From the NCBI GenBank assembly GCA_025359125.1, contig JANYHI010000047.1, forward strand, positions 1 to 50,837: 50,837 nucleotides of DNA. The letters are read 5' to 3'. Below the pieces are notes generated by a model. That model had not been told where the DNA came from, made no database searches, and worked only from the letters and a program-made list of their open reading frames with translations. Shown here piece after piece: positions 1 to 8,006 of this stretch (position 1 is the stretch's first letter; the number at the start of each line of letters is the position of its first letter). Source of the stretch: Cytophagales bacterium. Lineage in GTDB: Bacteria; Bacteroidota; Bacteroidia; Cytophagales; Cyclobacteriaceae. Position numbers and translations under genes: made by a program.

Positions 1-614
1 GTCAAACTAAATCCATATTTCCAGGTTAGAAATTTCATTTCTATTTGAAAGGCATAACCCACAAATTTTATTTCATCCAATGGAATCGTCTCTAAAACTT
101 CTCTTTTGTAACAGACGAAGCCGGCAGTGGTATCGTGAATAGGAATGCCTGTAATAATTCGCACATACTTGCTGGCAAAGTAAGACATGAGCACGCGGCT
201 CATGGGCCAGTTCACCACATTCACTCCGCTTGAGTAACGCGAACCAACGGCTAAATCATTCTTACCTTCTTCACAAGCAAGATATAAGCGCACCAAATCT
301 TTTGGGTTATGCGAAAAGTCGGCATCCATTTCCAACAGATAGTCATAGCCTTTTTCAAGTCCGTATTTAAATCCCTCTATATAAGCTGTACCCAATCCTA
401 ATTTGCCTGCCCTTTGTAGTAAGTGCAGTTTTGTTTCTTGAAGAGTATTGTATCTTGCCTGCAGACCTTTAATAATATCGGCTGTGCCATCGGGCGAATT
501 GTCATCCACAATCAACAAATGAAAATCTTTAGGCAAAGCAAACACCTCATCCACTATTGCCTGAATGTTTTCCTTTTCGTTGTAGGTAGGTATAATGACG
601 AGGGCGTTGCTCAC
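1..614 (-). CDS. Glycosyltransferase family 2, polyprenol-phosphate mannosyltransferase-like (partial)
   Basis: The gene runs off the left edge; at least 204 residues are present. The translation begins SNALVIIPTYNEKENI after a GTG at 614. It has the GT-A features of dolichol/polyprenol-phosphate mannose synthases: DDNSPDGTAD near residue 37, the metal/nucleotide motif EMDADFSHNP near residue 93, and the downstream VGSRY and DTTAGFVCYKR blocks. Such enzymes move mannose or another hexose from a nucleotide sugar to a polyprenyl phosphate on the cytoplasmic face of the membrane; the exact sugar here is an inference. No ATG lies upstream in frame close to the conserved start, so GTG was chosen. 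It diverges from the HAD phosphatase gene. The missing end could carry membrane segments, which would change the subfamily. Confidence 0.85.
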   Translation of the reverse strand, partial: MSNALVIIPTYNEKENIQAIVDEVFALPKDFHLLIVDDNSPDGTADIIKGLQARYNTLQETKLHLLQRAGKLGLGTAYIEGFKYGLEKGYDYLLEMDADFSHNPKDLVRLYLACEEGKNDLAVGSRYSSGVNVVNWPMSRVLMSYFASKYVRIITGIPIHDTTAGFVCYKREVLETIPLDEIKFVGYAFQIEMKFLTWKYGFSL

Positions 615-796
615 AATAACTTTTGGTTTAGACAAAACTAAAGAAAGAACTCGCTTAGTCAAACGGTTGAAAGTTAAAAGTTATCAGTTAAAAGTCATTC
701 TGAGGCAATCGATACACACATGACAAGAACTAATTGCGATTAACAAATAAGTGGTAACTAATAAACTGATAACCGATAAACTGATAACTTTGCTCG
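615..796. other. Divergent intergenic region with short AT-rich repeats
   Basis: This 182-bp spacer contains reiterated words: AAAGTTAAAAG then CAGTTAAAAG near 670-694, and TAAACTGATAAC twice near 762-789. They resemble slippage-type low-complexity repeats. No open reading frame was judged real here. Confidence 0.45.
785..792 (+). promoter_or_regulatory. Bacteroidota -7 element for the HAD phosphatase
   Basis: TAACTTTG matches the Bacteroidota -7 consensus TAnnTTTG and ends only 4 nt before the ATG at 797. If it is used, the transcript would be leaderless or nearly so. No clear -33 TTTG was found at the usual distance, so this is a single-motif call. Confidence 0.4.
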
Positions 797-1312
797 ATGA
801 ATAAATGTGTTTTTCTAGATCGCGATGGAGTGTTGAATAAAGACAATCCAAATTATACCTACCAAGTAGAAAATTTTGAAATTCTACCGGGAGTGGTTGA
901 CGCATTAAAAGAATTGAAAGCGGCAGATTATCTTTTAATTGTAGTTACCAATCAATCGGGTATTGCGCAAGGACTTTATACGCAATTACAAATGGAAGAG
1001 TGTCATCAATATTTGCAAAAGCAAAGTGGCAATTGCATCGATCATTTTTATTTTAGTCCTTACCATCCAACTGTTACAGCTTCTATAGCCAGAAAGCCTG
1101 GTACGTTACTATTTGAGAAGGCAAAAGCTAAATTCATAATTGATTTTTCTTACTCTTGGATGATTGGTGACCGTGGTCGCGATATTATCCCTGCAAGGGA
1201 ATTAGGAATTAAAACAATTCAGATCGGGCATGAGATTGAACCTGAGAATAAAGCTGACTTTACTTGCATGAGTTTAAAAGAGGCGTCATCTTTGATATTA
1301 GCTAAGTCTTGA
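797..1312 (+). CDS. HAD-IIIA phosphatase, GmhB-like (heptose-1,7-bisphosphate phosphatase family)
   Basis: A 171-residue protein with HAD motif I near the N terminus (FLDRDGVLN, Asp8 and Asp10), motif II in VVTNQSGI, a Lys in ARKPG, and motif IV in MIGDRGRDI. Length and order fit the HAD-IIIA histidinol-phosphate/heptose-bisphosphate phosphatases such as GmhB, which remove the 7-phosphate during ADP-heptose synthesis for LPS. Classical GmhB carries a Cys/His zinc loop before the RKP motif; here that loop reads SPYHPTVTASIARKPG and lacks the cysteines, so the substrate is uncertain. Glycero-manno-heptose phosphatase, histidinol phosphatase or another sugar phosphatase all remain possible. No other heptose gene is adjacent. 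Confidence 0.8.
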   Translation: MNKCVFLDRDGVLNKDNPNYTYQVENFEILPGVVDALKELKAADYLLIVVTNQSGIAQGLYTQLQMEECHQYLQKQSGNCIDHFYFSPYHPTVTASIARKPGTLLFEKAKAKFIIDFSYSWMIGDRGRDIIPARELGIKTIQIGHEIEPENKADFTCMSLKEASSLILAKS

Positions 1313-1346
1313 TAGTTGAATTAAAAACCTAACATCCTAATTACTT

Positions 1347-2183
1347 ATGAAAAAATTAATAACAGCTGCATTGTTGATCATAGTAATGCAAGCACAAAGC
1401 CAAACATTTGAAGGTACTGTTAAATGGTCTATGAAGGCTGAGATTACAGATCCTAAAATGAAAGCTCAAATGGAGCAAGCTCAAAAGCAAATGAATGATC
1501 CAGCTAACCAGGCAAAGATGAAAGAGATGCAGGATAAGATGAACGATCCGCAAATGAAGGCTATTATGGAAGCCAATCCGCAAATGAAAGCTACCATGGA
1601 AAACGCCATGAAAATGCAAGGTGGTGGCGGAACAAATCCTATGGCTGGCATGATGCCGAGTGGTTTTTTATTTAAGATAAAGGGAGGAAATACTCTTACT
1701 GTAATTGAAGGAGGTATGATGCCCATGGATGTTCTCCATTTAAAAGATCAAGACAAGACTTATCGGATTGATAGAAAAAACAAAACGTATACACTGATGA
1801 CAGCAGGTACAACCACTGCTACGGGAGAAACCATTAAGCCAGAAGTAAAGGTTACCAAGACAACTGAGAAAATGATGATCCTTAACTATAGCTGCACAAA
1901 ATATATTGCTACAGTTACTGAACACGGCAAAACTGTAGATCAAATTTATTGGACCACAACTGATATTAAAGATTTTGATATGAAAGCCTTGATGAAACAA
2001 AAAATGGGTAGAGGCAATCAGCAATTACTTCACGAGGGTATTGAAGGTGTGCCGTTGAAGATTGAAATGATCACGCCCGAAGCGAAGATGATTATGGAAG
2101 TAACAGAGATAAAAAAGGAATTGTTAAACGCTTCTGATTTTACATTGCCAAGCGATTTTACGCAATCGAAAGGAAGGTTCTAA
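1347..2183 (+). CDS. Secreted methionine-rich DUF4412 protein
   Basis: A 278-residue exported protein with an N-terminal signal peptide (MKKLITAALLIIVMQAQSQ). Residues about 25-110 are rich in Met, Lys and Gln in short repeats such as QMKA, KMKEMQDKMNDP and NPQMKATME, followed by a Gly-rich turn GGGGTNP. The remainder resembles DUF4412 proteins of Bacteroidota, which are predicted periplasmic or surface beta-sheet proteins. It is followed at once by a strong terminator and preceded by the phosphatase gene 34 bp upstream. Function is unknown. The Met cluster could be a helical linker or could bind soft metals; nothing in the neighbourhood decides between these. Confidence 0.75.
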   Translation: MKKLITAALLIIVMQAQSQTFEGTVKWSMKAEITDPKMKAQMEQAQKQMNDPANQAKMKEMQDKMNDPQMKAIMEANPQMKATMENAMKMQGGGGTNPMAGMMPSGFLFKIKGGNTLTVIEGGMMPMDVLHLKDQDKTYRIDRKNKTYTLMTAGTTTATGETIKPEVKVTKTTEKMMILNYSCTKYIATVTEHGKTVDQIYWTTTDIKDFDMKALMKQKMGRGNQQLLHEGIEGVPLKIEMITPEAKMIMEVTEIKKELLNASDFTLPSDFTQSKGRF

Positions 2184-2206
2184 TTGCTTCAATATTTATA
2201 ATAATA

Positions 2207-2241
2207 AAAAAGGCTTCAAGGAATTATCTTGAAGCCTTTTT
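2207..2241. terminator. Bidirectional intrinsic terminator
   Basis: A perfect 14-bp stem (AAAAAGGCTTCAAG at 2207-2220, complement at 2228-2241) with a 7-nt loop. The A-run on one side and T-run on the other let it work in both directions. It separates the convergent DUF4412 and arginine decarboxylase genes. Confidence 0.93.
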
Positions 2242-2265
2242 AGTTTAAGAAAACTGTGCGCGTTT

Positions 2266-3705
2266 CTATCCTGTAACTTTTAATTTTACCGGCTTCTGGC
2301 GCTTAGGTGCATGTGCTTCTTCGTAGCCTAATATCTTCATCATACTTTCACTGGTTTGCTCATTGGCAAATAGCTCGGTAGAAATTTCACCATCTTCATT
2401 GCGATCAATTAGCACATGCTTGGGTGCAGGTATCAAACAATGTTGAATGCCTCCGTATCCACCCAATGATTCTTGATATGCTCCTGTATGGAAGAAGCCC
2501 ATGTAAAGCGGTTCTTCATCGTTGATCATCGGCAAGAAAACTTCGCCTGTGTGTGCTTCCGAATTATAATAATCCTGACTATCACATGTTAGTCCACCAA
2601 TATTTATTTTATGATACGGATCGTCCCATTTGTTCAACGCCATCAAAATATATTTTTGATTCATTCCCCACACGTCCGGTAAGTGTGTGATGAAAGATCC
2701 GTCAATCATATACCAAAGCTCTTTGTCGTTTTGTAATTTTTGGTCTATTACTGAATATAACACCGCTCCGCTTTCGGCTACTGTAAAACTTCCAAACTCG
2801 GTGAAGATATTAGGGACGGGTACGTTATTTTTTTCACAAATCCATTTGATGTTTTCTACAATCTGCTCGATCATGTATTTATAATCGTATTGGAAAGTAA
2901 GAGAAGTCTTTACCGGAAATCCACCGCCAATATCAATAGAATCTAACGTGGGGCAAATCTTTTTCATCTCACAATACTTAAAGATAAATCGACTCAGTTC
3001 ACTCCAATAGTAAGCAGTGTCTTTTATACCAGTGTTAATAAAGAAGTGAAGAAGTTTTAAAGACGCCTTGCTGCTATTTTCAATTTTCTCTTTGTAAAGC
3101 GTATTGATGTCGTTATAGCGGATGCCCAAACGAGAAGTATAAAATTCAAACTTTGGTTCTTCATCTGCAGCCACCCGGATACCCACATTGTAGGGTTTGG
3201 TTACATTCTTTTCATAGGTATCTATTTCACTCAAATTATCTAAGATTGGCATACAATTGAAACCATCATTCAATAAATCAGTGATGTAATCGCGGTACCT
3301 TGGCATTTTAAAGCCGTTGCATAAAATGAACGTTTCTTTTGTGATTTTTCCACGGCCGTATAATGTGCGCACAATGGGAATATCAAAAGCAGAAGATGTT
3401 TCAATGTGAATATCATTCTTCAAGGCCTCCTCTAAAATAAAATCATAATGAGAAGATTTAGTACAGTAGCAATACGTGTATTTGCCATTGTATTTAAAAC
3501 GCTCCATCGCGTTGTTAAAGGCTGCTTTTGCGAAACGAATATTTTCGCTGATTTTGGGCAGGTAAGTAATCTTTAGTGGAGTGCCATATTGCTTGATGAT
3601 ATCCATCAGCGGCACATCGTTAAATAGTAATTCGTGGCTCCGTACCTTGAATTCTTTTTGAGGAAATTCAAAGGTCTGTTCAATCAACTCGCGGTAACTC
3701 TTCAT
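2266..3705 (-). CDS. speA: Arginine decarboxylase (PLP fold III, Bacteroidota SpeA type)
   Basis: A 479-residue fold-III PLP decarboxylase converting arginine to agmatine and CO2. Lys83 in YCTKSSHYDF is the likely Schiff-base lysine. The following block (EEALKNDIHIETSSAFDI) is typical of this lineage's biosynthetic arginine decarboxylases. DIGGGFPV marks the phosphate-binding loop, and a late Cys lies in the GLTCDSQDYY segment, a usual position for fold-III decarboxylases. It is shorter than the roughly 650-residue E. coli SpeA, as expected for this subfamily. It diverges from an arginase gene across 265 bp, so the two arginine-consuming enzymes may share regulation. Diaminopimelate or other amino-acid decarboxylase activity is less likely. 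Confidence 0.85.
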   Translation of the reverse strand: MKSYRELIEQTFEFPQKEFKVRSHELLFNDVPLMDIIKQYGTPLKITYLPKISENIRFAKAAFNNAMERFKYNGKYTYCYCTKSSHYDFILEEALKNDIHIETSSAFDIPIVRTLYGRGKITKETFILCNGFKMPRYRDYITDLLNDGFNCMPILDNLSEIDTYEKNVTKPYNVGIRVAADEEPKFEFYTSRLGIRYNDINTLYKEKIENSSKASLKLLHFFINTGIKDTAYYWSELSRFIFKYCEMKKICPTLDSIDIGGGFPVKTSLTFQYDYKYMIEQIVENIKWICEKNNVPVPNIFTEFGSFTVAESGAVLYSVIDQKLQNDKELWYMIDGSFITHLPDVWGMNQKYILMALNKWDDPYHKINIGGLTCDSQDYYNSEAHTGEVFLPMINDEEPLYMGFFHTGAYQESLGGYGGIQHCLIPAPKHVLIDRNEDGEISTELFANEQTSESMMKILGYEEAHAPKRQKPVKLKVTG

Positions 3706-3970
3706 TTCCTCAGTTCTTGGTTAATCGTTAATAAGTTAGGTCTAAGTCCTCCCCGATAAGCTGCTGTTAACTACTAACGGTTAACCAATTACACTTTTTT
3801 AAGGGAGTGCAATATTGCCATAATTTTGCCATCTTTGCAATAATTCAAGTTGTATGGTTAACTACGGTTACTTAGTTTTTGCAATCGCGCACGCGCTCCC
3901 CGATTTCTGACGGGCTCGACTAAGGAATATTGTTTTTTTCAGTTAATCGTTTACCATAATCATCATTTTT
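3706..3970. other. Divergent speA/arginase intergenic region
   Basis: A 265-bp spacer between divergent arginine genes. It contains repeated words: TTAATCGTTAA near 3720 and GTTAATCGTTTACC near 3942, and ACGGTTAACCAA near 3776 versus ATGGTTAACTACGGTTA near 3854. A GC-rich patch with CCCG/CGGG complementarity sits at about 3880-3920. These could be operator sites but no known motif was recognised. Confidence 0.4.
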
Positions 3971-4939
3971 GTGAAGGAGAAGGAAATAAAAATAATCGAG
4001 GTAAAGTCCGAAATTGGTGCAGGAACCCGCGGAGCCAGTTTAGGCATAGAGGCTATGAAAATTGCCAGCCTTGATCTGAAGTCAGATTTATTTAGAAAAT
4101 ACGATTCCGTTGAAGTAGAAAATGTAAATGAACTCTTGTTCGATGGGGCAGAGCATGCCTACGCCAAATTTATTGACGGAGTGTTGATTATGGAAGAGCG
4201 CGTATGCTTAGAGGTATATGAGCAATTGTTTGATGACTACTTTCCGTTGATTATGGCGGGCGATCACTCCACAGCGTATGGAACGATTGCCGGAATTAAG
4301 AAAGCTTATCCAAAAAAGAAATTAGGCGTGGTTTGGATTGATGCGCATGCTGACATTCATACTCCTTTTACTACACCTTCAGGAAATATGCATGGCATGC
4401 CATTAGCTATGGCACTTGATCTTGATAACCTTGAGTGCAAAGTGAATGACCCGCGTGGCGAAACACTTGATTATTGGGAACAGATTAAAAATGTAGGGAT
4501 GAACGGACCCAAGATTAACGTGGAAGATCTTGTTTACATTGCTGTGCGCGATTTAGAAAAGCCAGAGAACTACCTCATCAATAAAAATAATATCAATTTT
4601 GTTGAAGTAGAAGATGTAAAGAAATTGGGTGCAGATAAAGTTGCGCGCAAAGTTTTACAAATGTTAGATCATTGCGATCTGATTTATATTTCTTTTGATG
4701 TAGATAGTATTGATAGTCGTTTTTCTACAGGCACAGGTACACCCGTACCTAATGGATTGACAGTTGAGGAGGCAAAGCTTTTGAATGTTGAACTCTGCAA
4801 AGATCCGCGCGTGTGCGCATGGGAAATTGTTGAGATCAATCCAACTCTGGATACTGAAAACAGAATGGCCGAAAGTGCTTTTGAGATTTTAGAAGCTTCT
4901 GCCAGGTCGATTGAGAGCAGGCCTGTGTTAGCAGATTAG
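3971..4939 (+). CDS. Arginase (ureohydrolase family)
   Basis: A 322-residue ureohydrolase with binuclear Mn ligands: GDHS (His99), DAHADIH (Asp124, His126, Asp128, with His130 after them) and SFDVDSID (Asp243, Asp245). The loop SGNMHGMPL after the second block is the arginase-type substrate loop (SGN-x-HGxP) rather than the agmatinase form, and the C-terminal EIVEINPTLD block also fits arginases. The expected reaction is arginine to ornithine plus urea in the cytoplasm. The GTG start is chosen because the conserved segment IIEVKSEIGAGTRGASLG begins 8 residues later; the first ATG at residue 29 would cut into it. The nearby decarboxylase tempts an agmatinase call, but the loop argues against it. 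Confidence 0.85.
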   Translation: MKEKEIKIIEVKSEIGAGTRGASLGIEAMKIASLDLKSDLFRKYDSVEVENVNELLFDGAEHAYAKFIDGVLIMEERVCLEVYEQLFDDYFPLIMAGDHSTAYGTIAGIKKAYPKKKLGVVWIDAHADIHTPFTTPSGNMHGMPLAMALDLDNLECKVNDPRGETLDYWEQIKNVGMNGPKINVEDLVYIAVRDLEKPENYLINKNNINFVEVEDVKKLGADKVARKVLQMLDHCDLIYISFDVDSIDSRFSTGTGTPVPNGLTVEEAKLLNVELCKDPRVCAWEIVEINPTLDTENRMAESAFEILEASARSIESRPVLAD

Positions 4940-5041
4940 CTCTTCGCAAGGTTCGCTCCTTGCTTTCACGCAACGCCAATAGAGAGAATATCACACTGTT
5001 GGTGGTTAGCAGATAGAATTTCAATGATCCAGACTAATAAG

Positions 5042-5719
5042 CTATTGATCCTTTAACAGCTTTCTAAAGTGGGCAGTGATAAATTTATCGATGGTTTCGT
5101 AGTAAGCTTCCAGTTCCATTTCATCCAGATCGATAGTTACTTCGCTCTTATTGGTCATCACTACTTGAACTTTATGGATAACTTTTCCTCCATCTTTGAT
5201 AAGGGTGATGTGCTGCACATCTTTCACAGGTAAAATACCTTCCTTCTCATTATTCTTATATTCAATCGTATCATCTGTCAACTTTAAAAAGTCGTTGTAG
5301 TTTTTTATCCCTGACTTAAGCTTCCCGACCACCGGGGCAGTAATGCACAAGGAGGCCCAGATTATAAATCGAACTAAACTAACTTCATGAGCCATATACA
5401 CATAGATGAAGATAATTGGGATGAGTAGATAGATGAGCAATTGTGTTTTTAATTTTGTTCGATGATTTCTGAAAATCACTTCTCCCTCAATAGGTTTCAC
5501 TTTAATCGGAAACAAGAAATCCTCCCACAGAATCAGTACCATTATAATTACTGCGATGCTTGCCAAAAACATAGGAACGTACATTGGTGTACCCTCCATT
5601 AATTCGCGCCACGAAACATTAAAAATTTGTGGTGATAAAAAGAATGAGAGCAGAAAAATTAATAATAGAAGTCCGATACTCAATTCAACAGAATACCTCG
5701 GGCGGATGATTTTTGCCAT
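5042..5719 (-). CDS. Predicted integral membrane protein, unknown function
   Basis: A 225-residue protein not recognised as a named family. Hydrophobic segments lie at about residues 13-33, 45-65, 93-108 and 115-130, followed by a soluble C-terminal part (about 140-225) alternating short beta-like stretches (TDDTIEYKNNEKEGILPVKD, then KVQVVMTNKSEVTIDL). That layout resembles bacterial PH-like (YcxB/bPH-type) membrane proteins, but this is only a structural impression. It converges with the arginase gene and diverges from hslU across 226 bp. Confidence 0.65.
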   Translation of the reverse strand: MAKIIRPRYSVELSIGLLLLIFLLSFFLSPQIFNVSWRELMEGTPMYVPMFLASIAVIIMVLILWEDFLFPIKVKPIEGEVIFRNHRTKLKTQLLIYLLIPIIFIYVYMAHEVSLVRFIIWASLCITAPVVGKLKSGIKNYNDFLKLTDDTIEYKNNEKEGILPVKDVQHITLIKDGGKVIHKVQVVMTNKSEVTIDLDEMELEAYYETIDKFITAHFRKLLKDQ

Positions 5720-5945
5720 AGTGTGTGTTTACTTACGGATATATTTTGCGCGATGATACAAAAAAATATTATTAGGTCAATCTATTTCAGTTGTTCCCAG
5801 TATAAAATCTAATTTACAATTCTTTAAGCTACATAGTTCATGTTAGCCATATTAAGTGCAGGGGGTTTCAAAATTGCTCTCAAAAAAATTGATTTTCTCC
5901 TTTGTTACTTACCCTCTACCTTTACGCTTAAATAATCAATAGCAA
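5720..5945. other. Divergent intergenic region upstream of hslU
   Basis: A 226-bp AT-rich spacer between the membrane-protein gene and hslU. No confident promoter pair, terminator or repeat could be assigned in it. Confidence 0.4.
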
Positions 5946-7340
5946 ATGCAAAAGATAGAAGGGTTGACTCCACAGGATATTGTTAAGGAACTTGACAAAT
6001 ACATAATTGGGCAGCATGAGGCTAAGCGCAATGTGGCCATTGCCTTGCGTAATCGCTGGAGGCGCATGAATGTGCAATCTGAAATTAAGAATGATATTAT
6101 TCCCAATAATATTTTAATGATTGGTGCCACGGGTGTGGGCAAAACAGAAATTGCCCGCAGGCTTGCCAAGATTGCCGATGCGCCTTTTGTAAAAGTAGAG
6201 GCATCGAAATTTACAGAAGTAGGTTATGTCGGCCGCGATGTGGAAAGCATGGTGCGCGATTTAGTAGAGCAATCGGTAAACATGGTGAAGACGCGCAAAA
6301 AGGAAGAGGTGAAAGAGAAAGCTTCAGGTATTGTAGAAGACATTATTTTAGATGCACTGATTCCGCCAATGCGAAAGGCAGCGGGTTTTCAAATGCCGAA
6401 TGGAGATTCGGAAGAAACGCCCACTTCGGATGTAGAGTTGAATGAACGCACGCGAAATTTGTTTCGCGATAAGATTAAGAATGGCGAATTAGAAGATCGT
6501 AAAATTGAAATCGATATTAAGCAGAGCGGTGGCGCTGGTGTTGGGATGGTGGGTGCGGGCATGATGGATGAAGTTTCTATGATGAACCTGCAAGAGATGA
6601 TTAGCGGCATGATGCCGAAGAAGGCGAAGAAAAGAAAAGTAACGGTGGCAGAGGCACGCAAAATTTTACTAGAAGAAGAAGCTGCAAAGTTGATTGACAT
6701 GGACGAGGTGAAGGAAGAGGCAATTCGCAAAGCCGAAGACGCTGGAATTATTTTTATTGATGAGATTGACAAAATCGCTTCGGGTGCGGGCAAAAAAGGT
6801 GGCAGTGGACCTGATGTAAGCAGGGAGGGCGTGCAGCGCGACTTGCTACCGATTGTGGAAGGCAGCACGGTGAATACGAAATACGGTTCTATCAAAACTG
6901 ATCATGTATTGTTTGTAGCGGCTGGAGCTTTTCATATGTCAAAGCCGAGCGATTTGATTCCGGAGTTGCAAGGTCGTTTTCCAATTCGTGTGGAACTGAA
7001 CAGCTTAACTAAAAATGATTTTGTTCAGATTTTAAAAGAGCCAAAGAATGCATTGACGAAACAATACCAGGCTTTATTTGAATCAGAAAATGTATCAATT
7101 GTTTTTGATGATGAATCCATTGAGGAGATTGCTCAAACAGCTTTCGACATTAATGCCGAAATTGAAAACATTGGCGCGCGCAGACTGCATACTGTGATGA
7201 GCAAACTATTAAATGAATTTTTATTTGATGTGCCAGATAAAATTAAACCACCAGCAGAAATAAAAGTAACCAAAGTTATGGTGAAAGAGAAGCTGAGTGG
7301 GTTGATTAAGAATAAGGATTTGAGTGAGTATATTTTGTGA
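5946..7340 (+). CDS. hslU: ATP-dependent protease ATPase subunit HslU (ClpY)
   Basis: A 464-residue AAA+ unfoldase that feeds substrates to the HslV peptidase in the cytoplasm. It begins with the conserved LTPQDIVKELDKYIIGQHEAK block, has Walker A GATGVGKT at residues 60-67 and Walker B IIFIDEIDKIA near 270, followed by the R-rich sensor region and ENIGARRLHTVMSK. The C-terminal tail DLSEYIL matches the HslV-docking tail of HslU proteins, so an HslV partner is expected elsewhere; it is not in this window. The Met/Gly-rich inserted domain (about 195-225) is the normal I-domain position. Length is typical. Confidence 0.95.
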   Translation: MQKIEGLTPQDIVKELDKYIIGQHEAKRNVAIALRNRWRRMNVQSEIKNDIIPNNILMIGATGVGKTEIARRLAKIADAPFVKVEASKFTEVGYVGRDVESMVRDLVEQSVNMVKTRKKEEVKEKASGIVEDIILDALIPPMRKAAGFQMPNGDSEETPTSDVELNERTRNLFRDKIKNGELEDRKIEIDIKQSGGAGVGMVGAGMMDEVSMMNLQEMISGMMPKKAKKRKVTVAEARKILLEEEAAKLIDMDEVKEEAIRKAEDAGIIFIDEIDKIASGAGKKGGSGPDVSREGVQRDLLPIVEGSTVNTKYGSIKTDHVLFVAAGAFHMSKPSDLIPELQGRFPIRVELNSLTKNDFVQILKEPKNALTKQYQALFESENVSIVFDDESIEEIAQTAFDINAEIENIGARRLHTVMSKLLNEFLFDVPDKIKPPAEIKVTKVMVKEKLSGLIKNKDLSEYIL

Positions 7341-7457
7341 GTTCAGTCAAGCATCGTCTCCTGCTTTCAGAAACGATGTGCCTGCTGCGAGCACATAACC
7401 TGCGTATCATCCTTCGAGGACGGAGACAGCACTCAATATAAATGACAGGAAATAAAA

Positions 7458-7967
7458 CTAGTCTTCTTTGCTTTTTGGAAAAGCAAAAAAAAGTAATTTT
7501 CCGCAACCCCAATCTGCCTCTTGCCATTTCTTAATTGATAATGAAGAAACTACTATTCCGGTAGTCGGGATGTTTTTGATGTGCTCATTCAACAATTGAT
7601 TAGCAAAGTTTGTTAAACCTGGGTTGTGGCCGAATAACAAAACATTTTCCTCCTCATCGTTGGGATGATCTTTTAATTCCCTTATAACACGAAGCAATTC
7701 CTCTTCACTCGCATGATAAAGTCTTTTGTCAATACTGATTTTTTCTTTTGGAAAGCCTAAAAATTTTGTGATTATCAAACAAGTATCGAGTGCCCGTATG
7801 GCAGGGCTTGTCACTATTATATAGGGCGTAAGTTTATTTTCTTTTAATCGCTTGCCCATGAGTGGAGCATCTTTTATACCGCGGCTGTTAAGCGGTCTGT
7901 CGAAGTCATCCAGATCGGGATTATCCCAACTTGATTTTGCGTGTCGAATCAGGTAAAGTTTCTTCAT
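7458..7967 (-). CDS. SixA-type histidine phosphatase
   Basis: A 169-residue member of the histidine phosphatase superfamily. The catalytic RH motif is at residues 8-9 (LIRHAKSSWDNP), followed by the DFDRPLNSRG block characteristic of SixA-like proteins and a second conserved His in LFGHNPGL. SixA removes phosphate from phosphohistidine in phosphorelay or PTS proteins in E. coli; whether that is the substrate here is unknown. It converges with hslU and starts only 39 bp from the ATG of the divergent acyltransferase gene, so the two promoters overlap. Confidence 0.85.
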   Translation of the reverse strand: MKKLYLIRHAKSSWDNPDLDDFDRPLNSRGIKDAPLMGKRLKENKLTPYIIVTSPAIRALDTCLIITKFLGFPKEKISIDKRLYHASEEELLRVIRELKDHPNDEEENVLLFGHNPGLTNFANQLLNEHIKNIPTTGIVVSSLSIKKWQEADWGCGKLLFFAFPKSKED

Positions 7968-7992
7968 TATGAAATTTAATAAATACTACGCG

Positions 7993-8000
7993 TATCTTTG
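7993..8000 (+). promoter_or_regulatory. Bacteroidota -7 element before the LpxL-type gene
   Basis: TATCTTTG matches TAnnTTTG and ends 6 nt before the ATG at 8007. The expected transcription start falls at or next to that ATG, which rules against the in-frame TTG at 7998 and suggests a leaderless or very short leader. No good -33 box is visible. Confidence 0.45.
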
Positions 8001-8006
8001 CACCGA

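Noticed and set aside
3880-3920. Possible fourth copy of the structured GC-rich element
   Set aside because: Only CCCG/CGGG pairing and a GGGCTCGAC word resemble it; the closing stem and second block are missing.
3971-4939. Agmatinase (speB) call suggested by the neighbouring arginine decarboxylase
   Set aside because: The SGNMHGMPL loop and the C-terminal EIVEINP block fit arginase.
4940-4970. GCAAGG/CCTTGC hairpin after the arginase gene as a terminator
   Set aside because: Stem is only 6 bp and no T-run follows.
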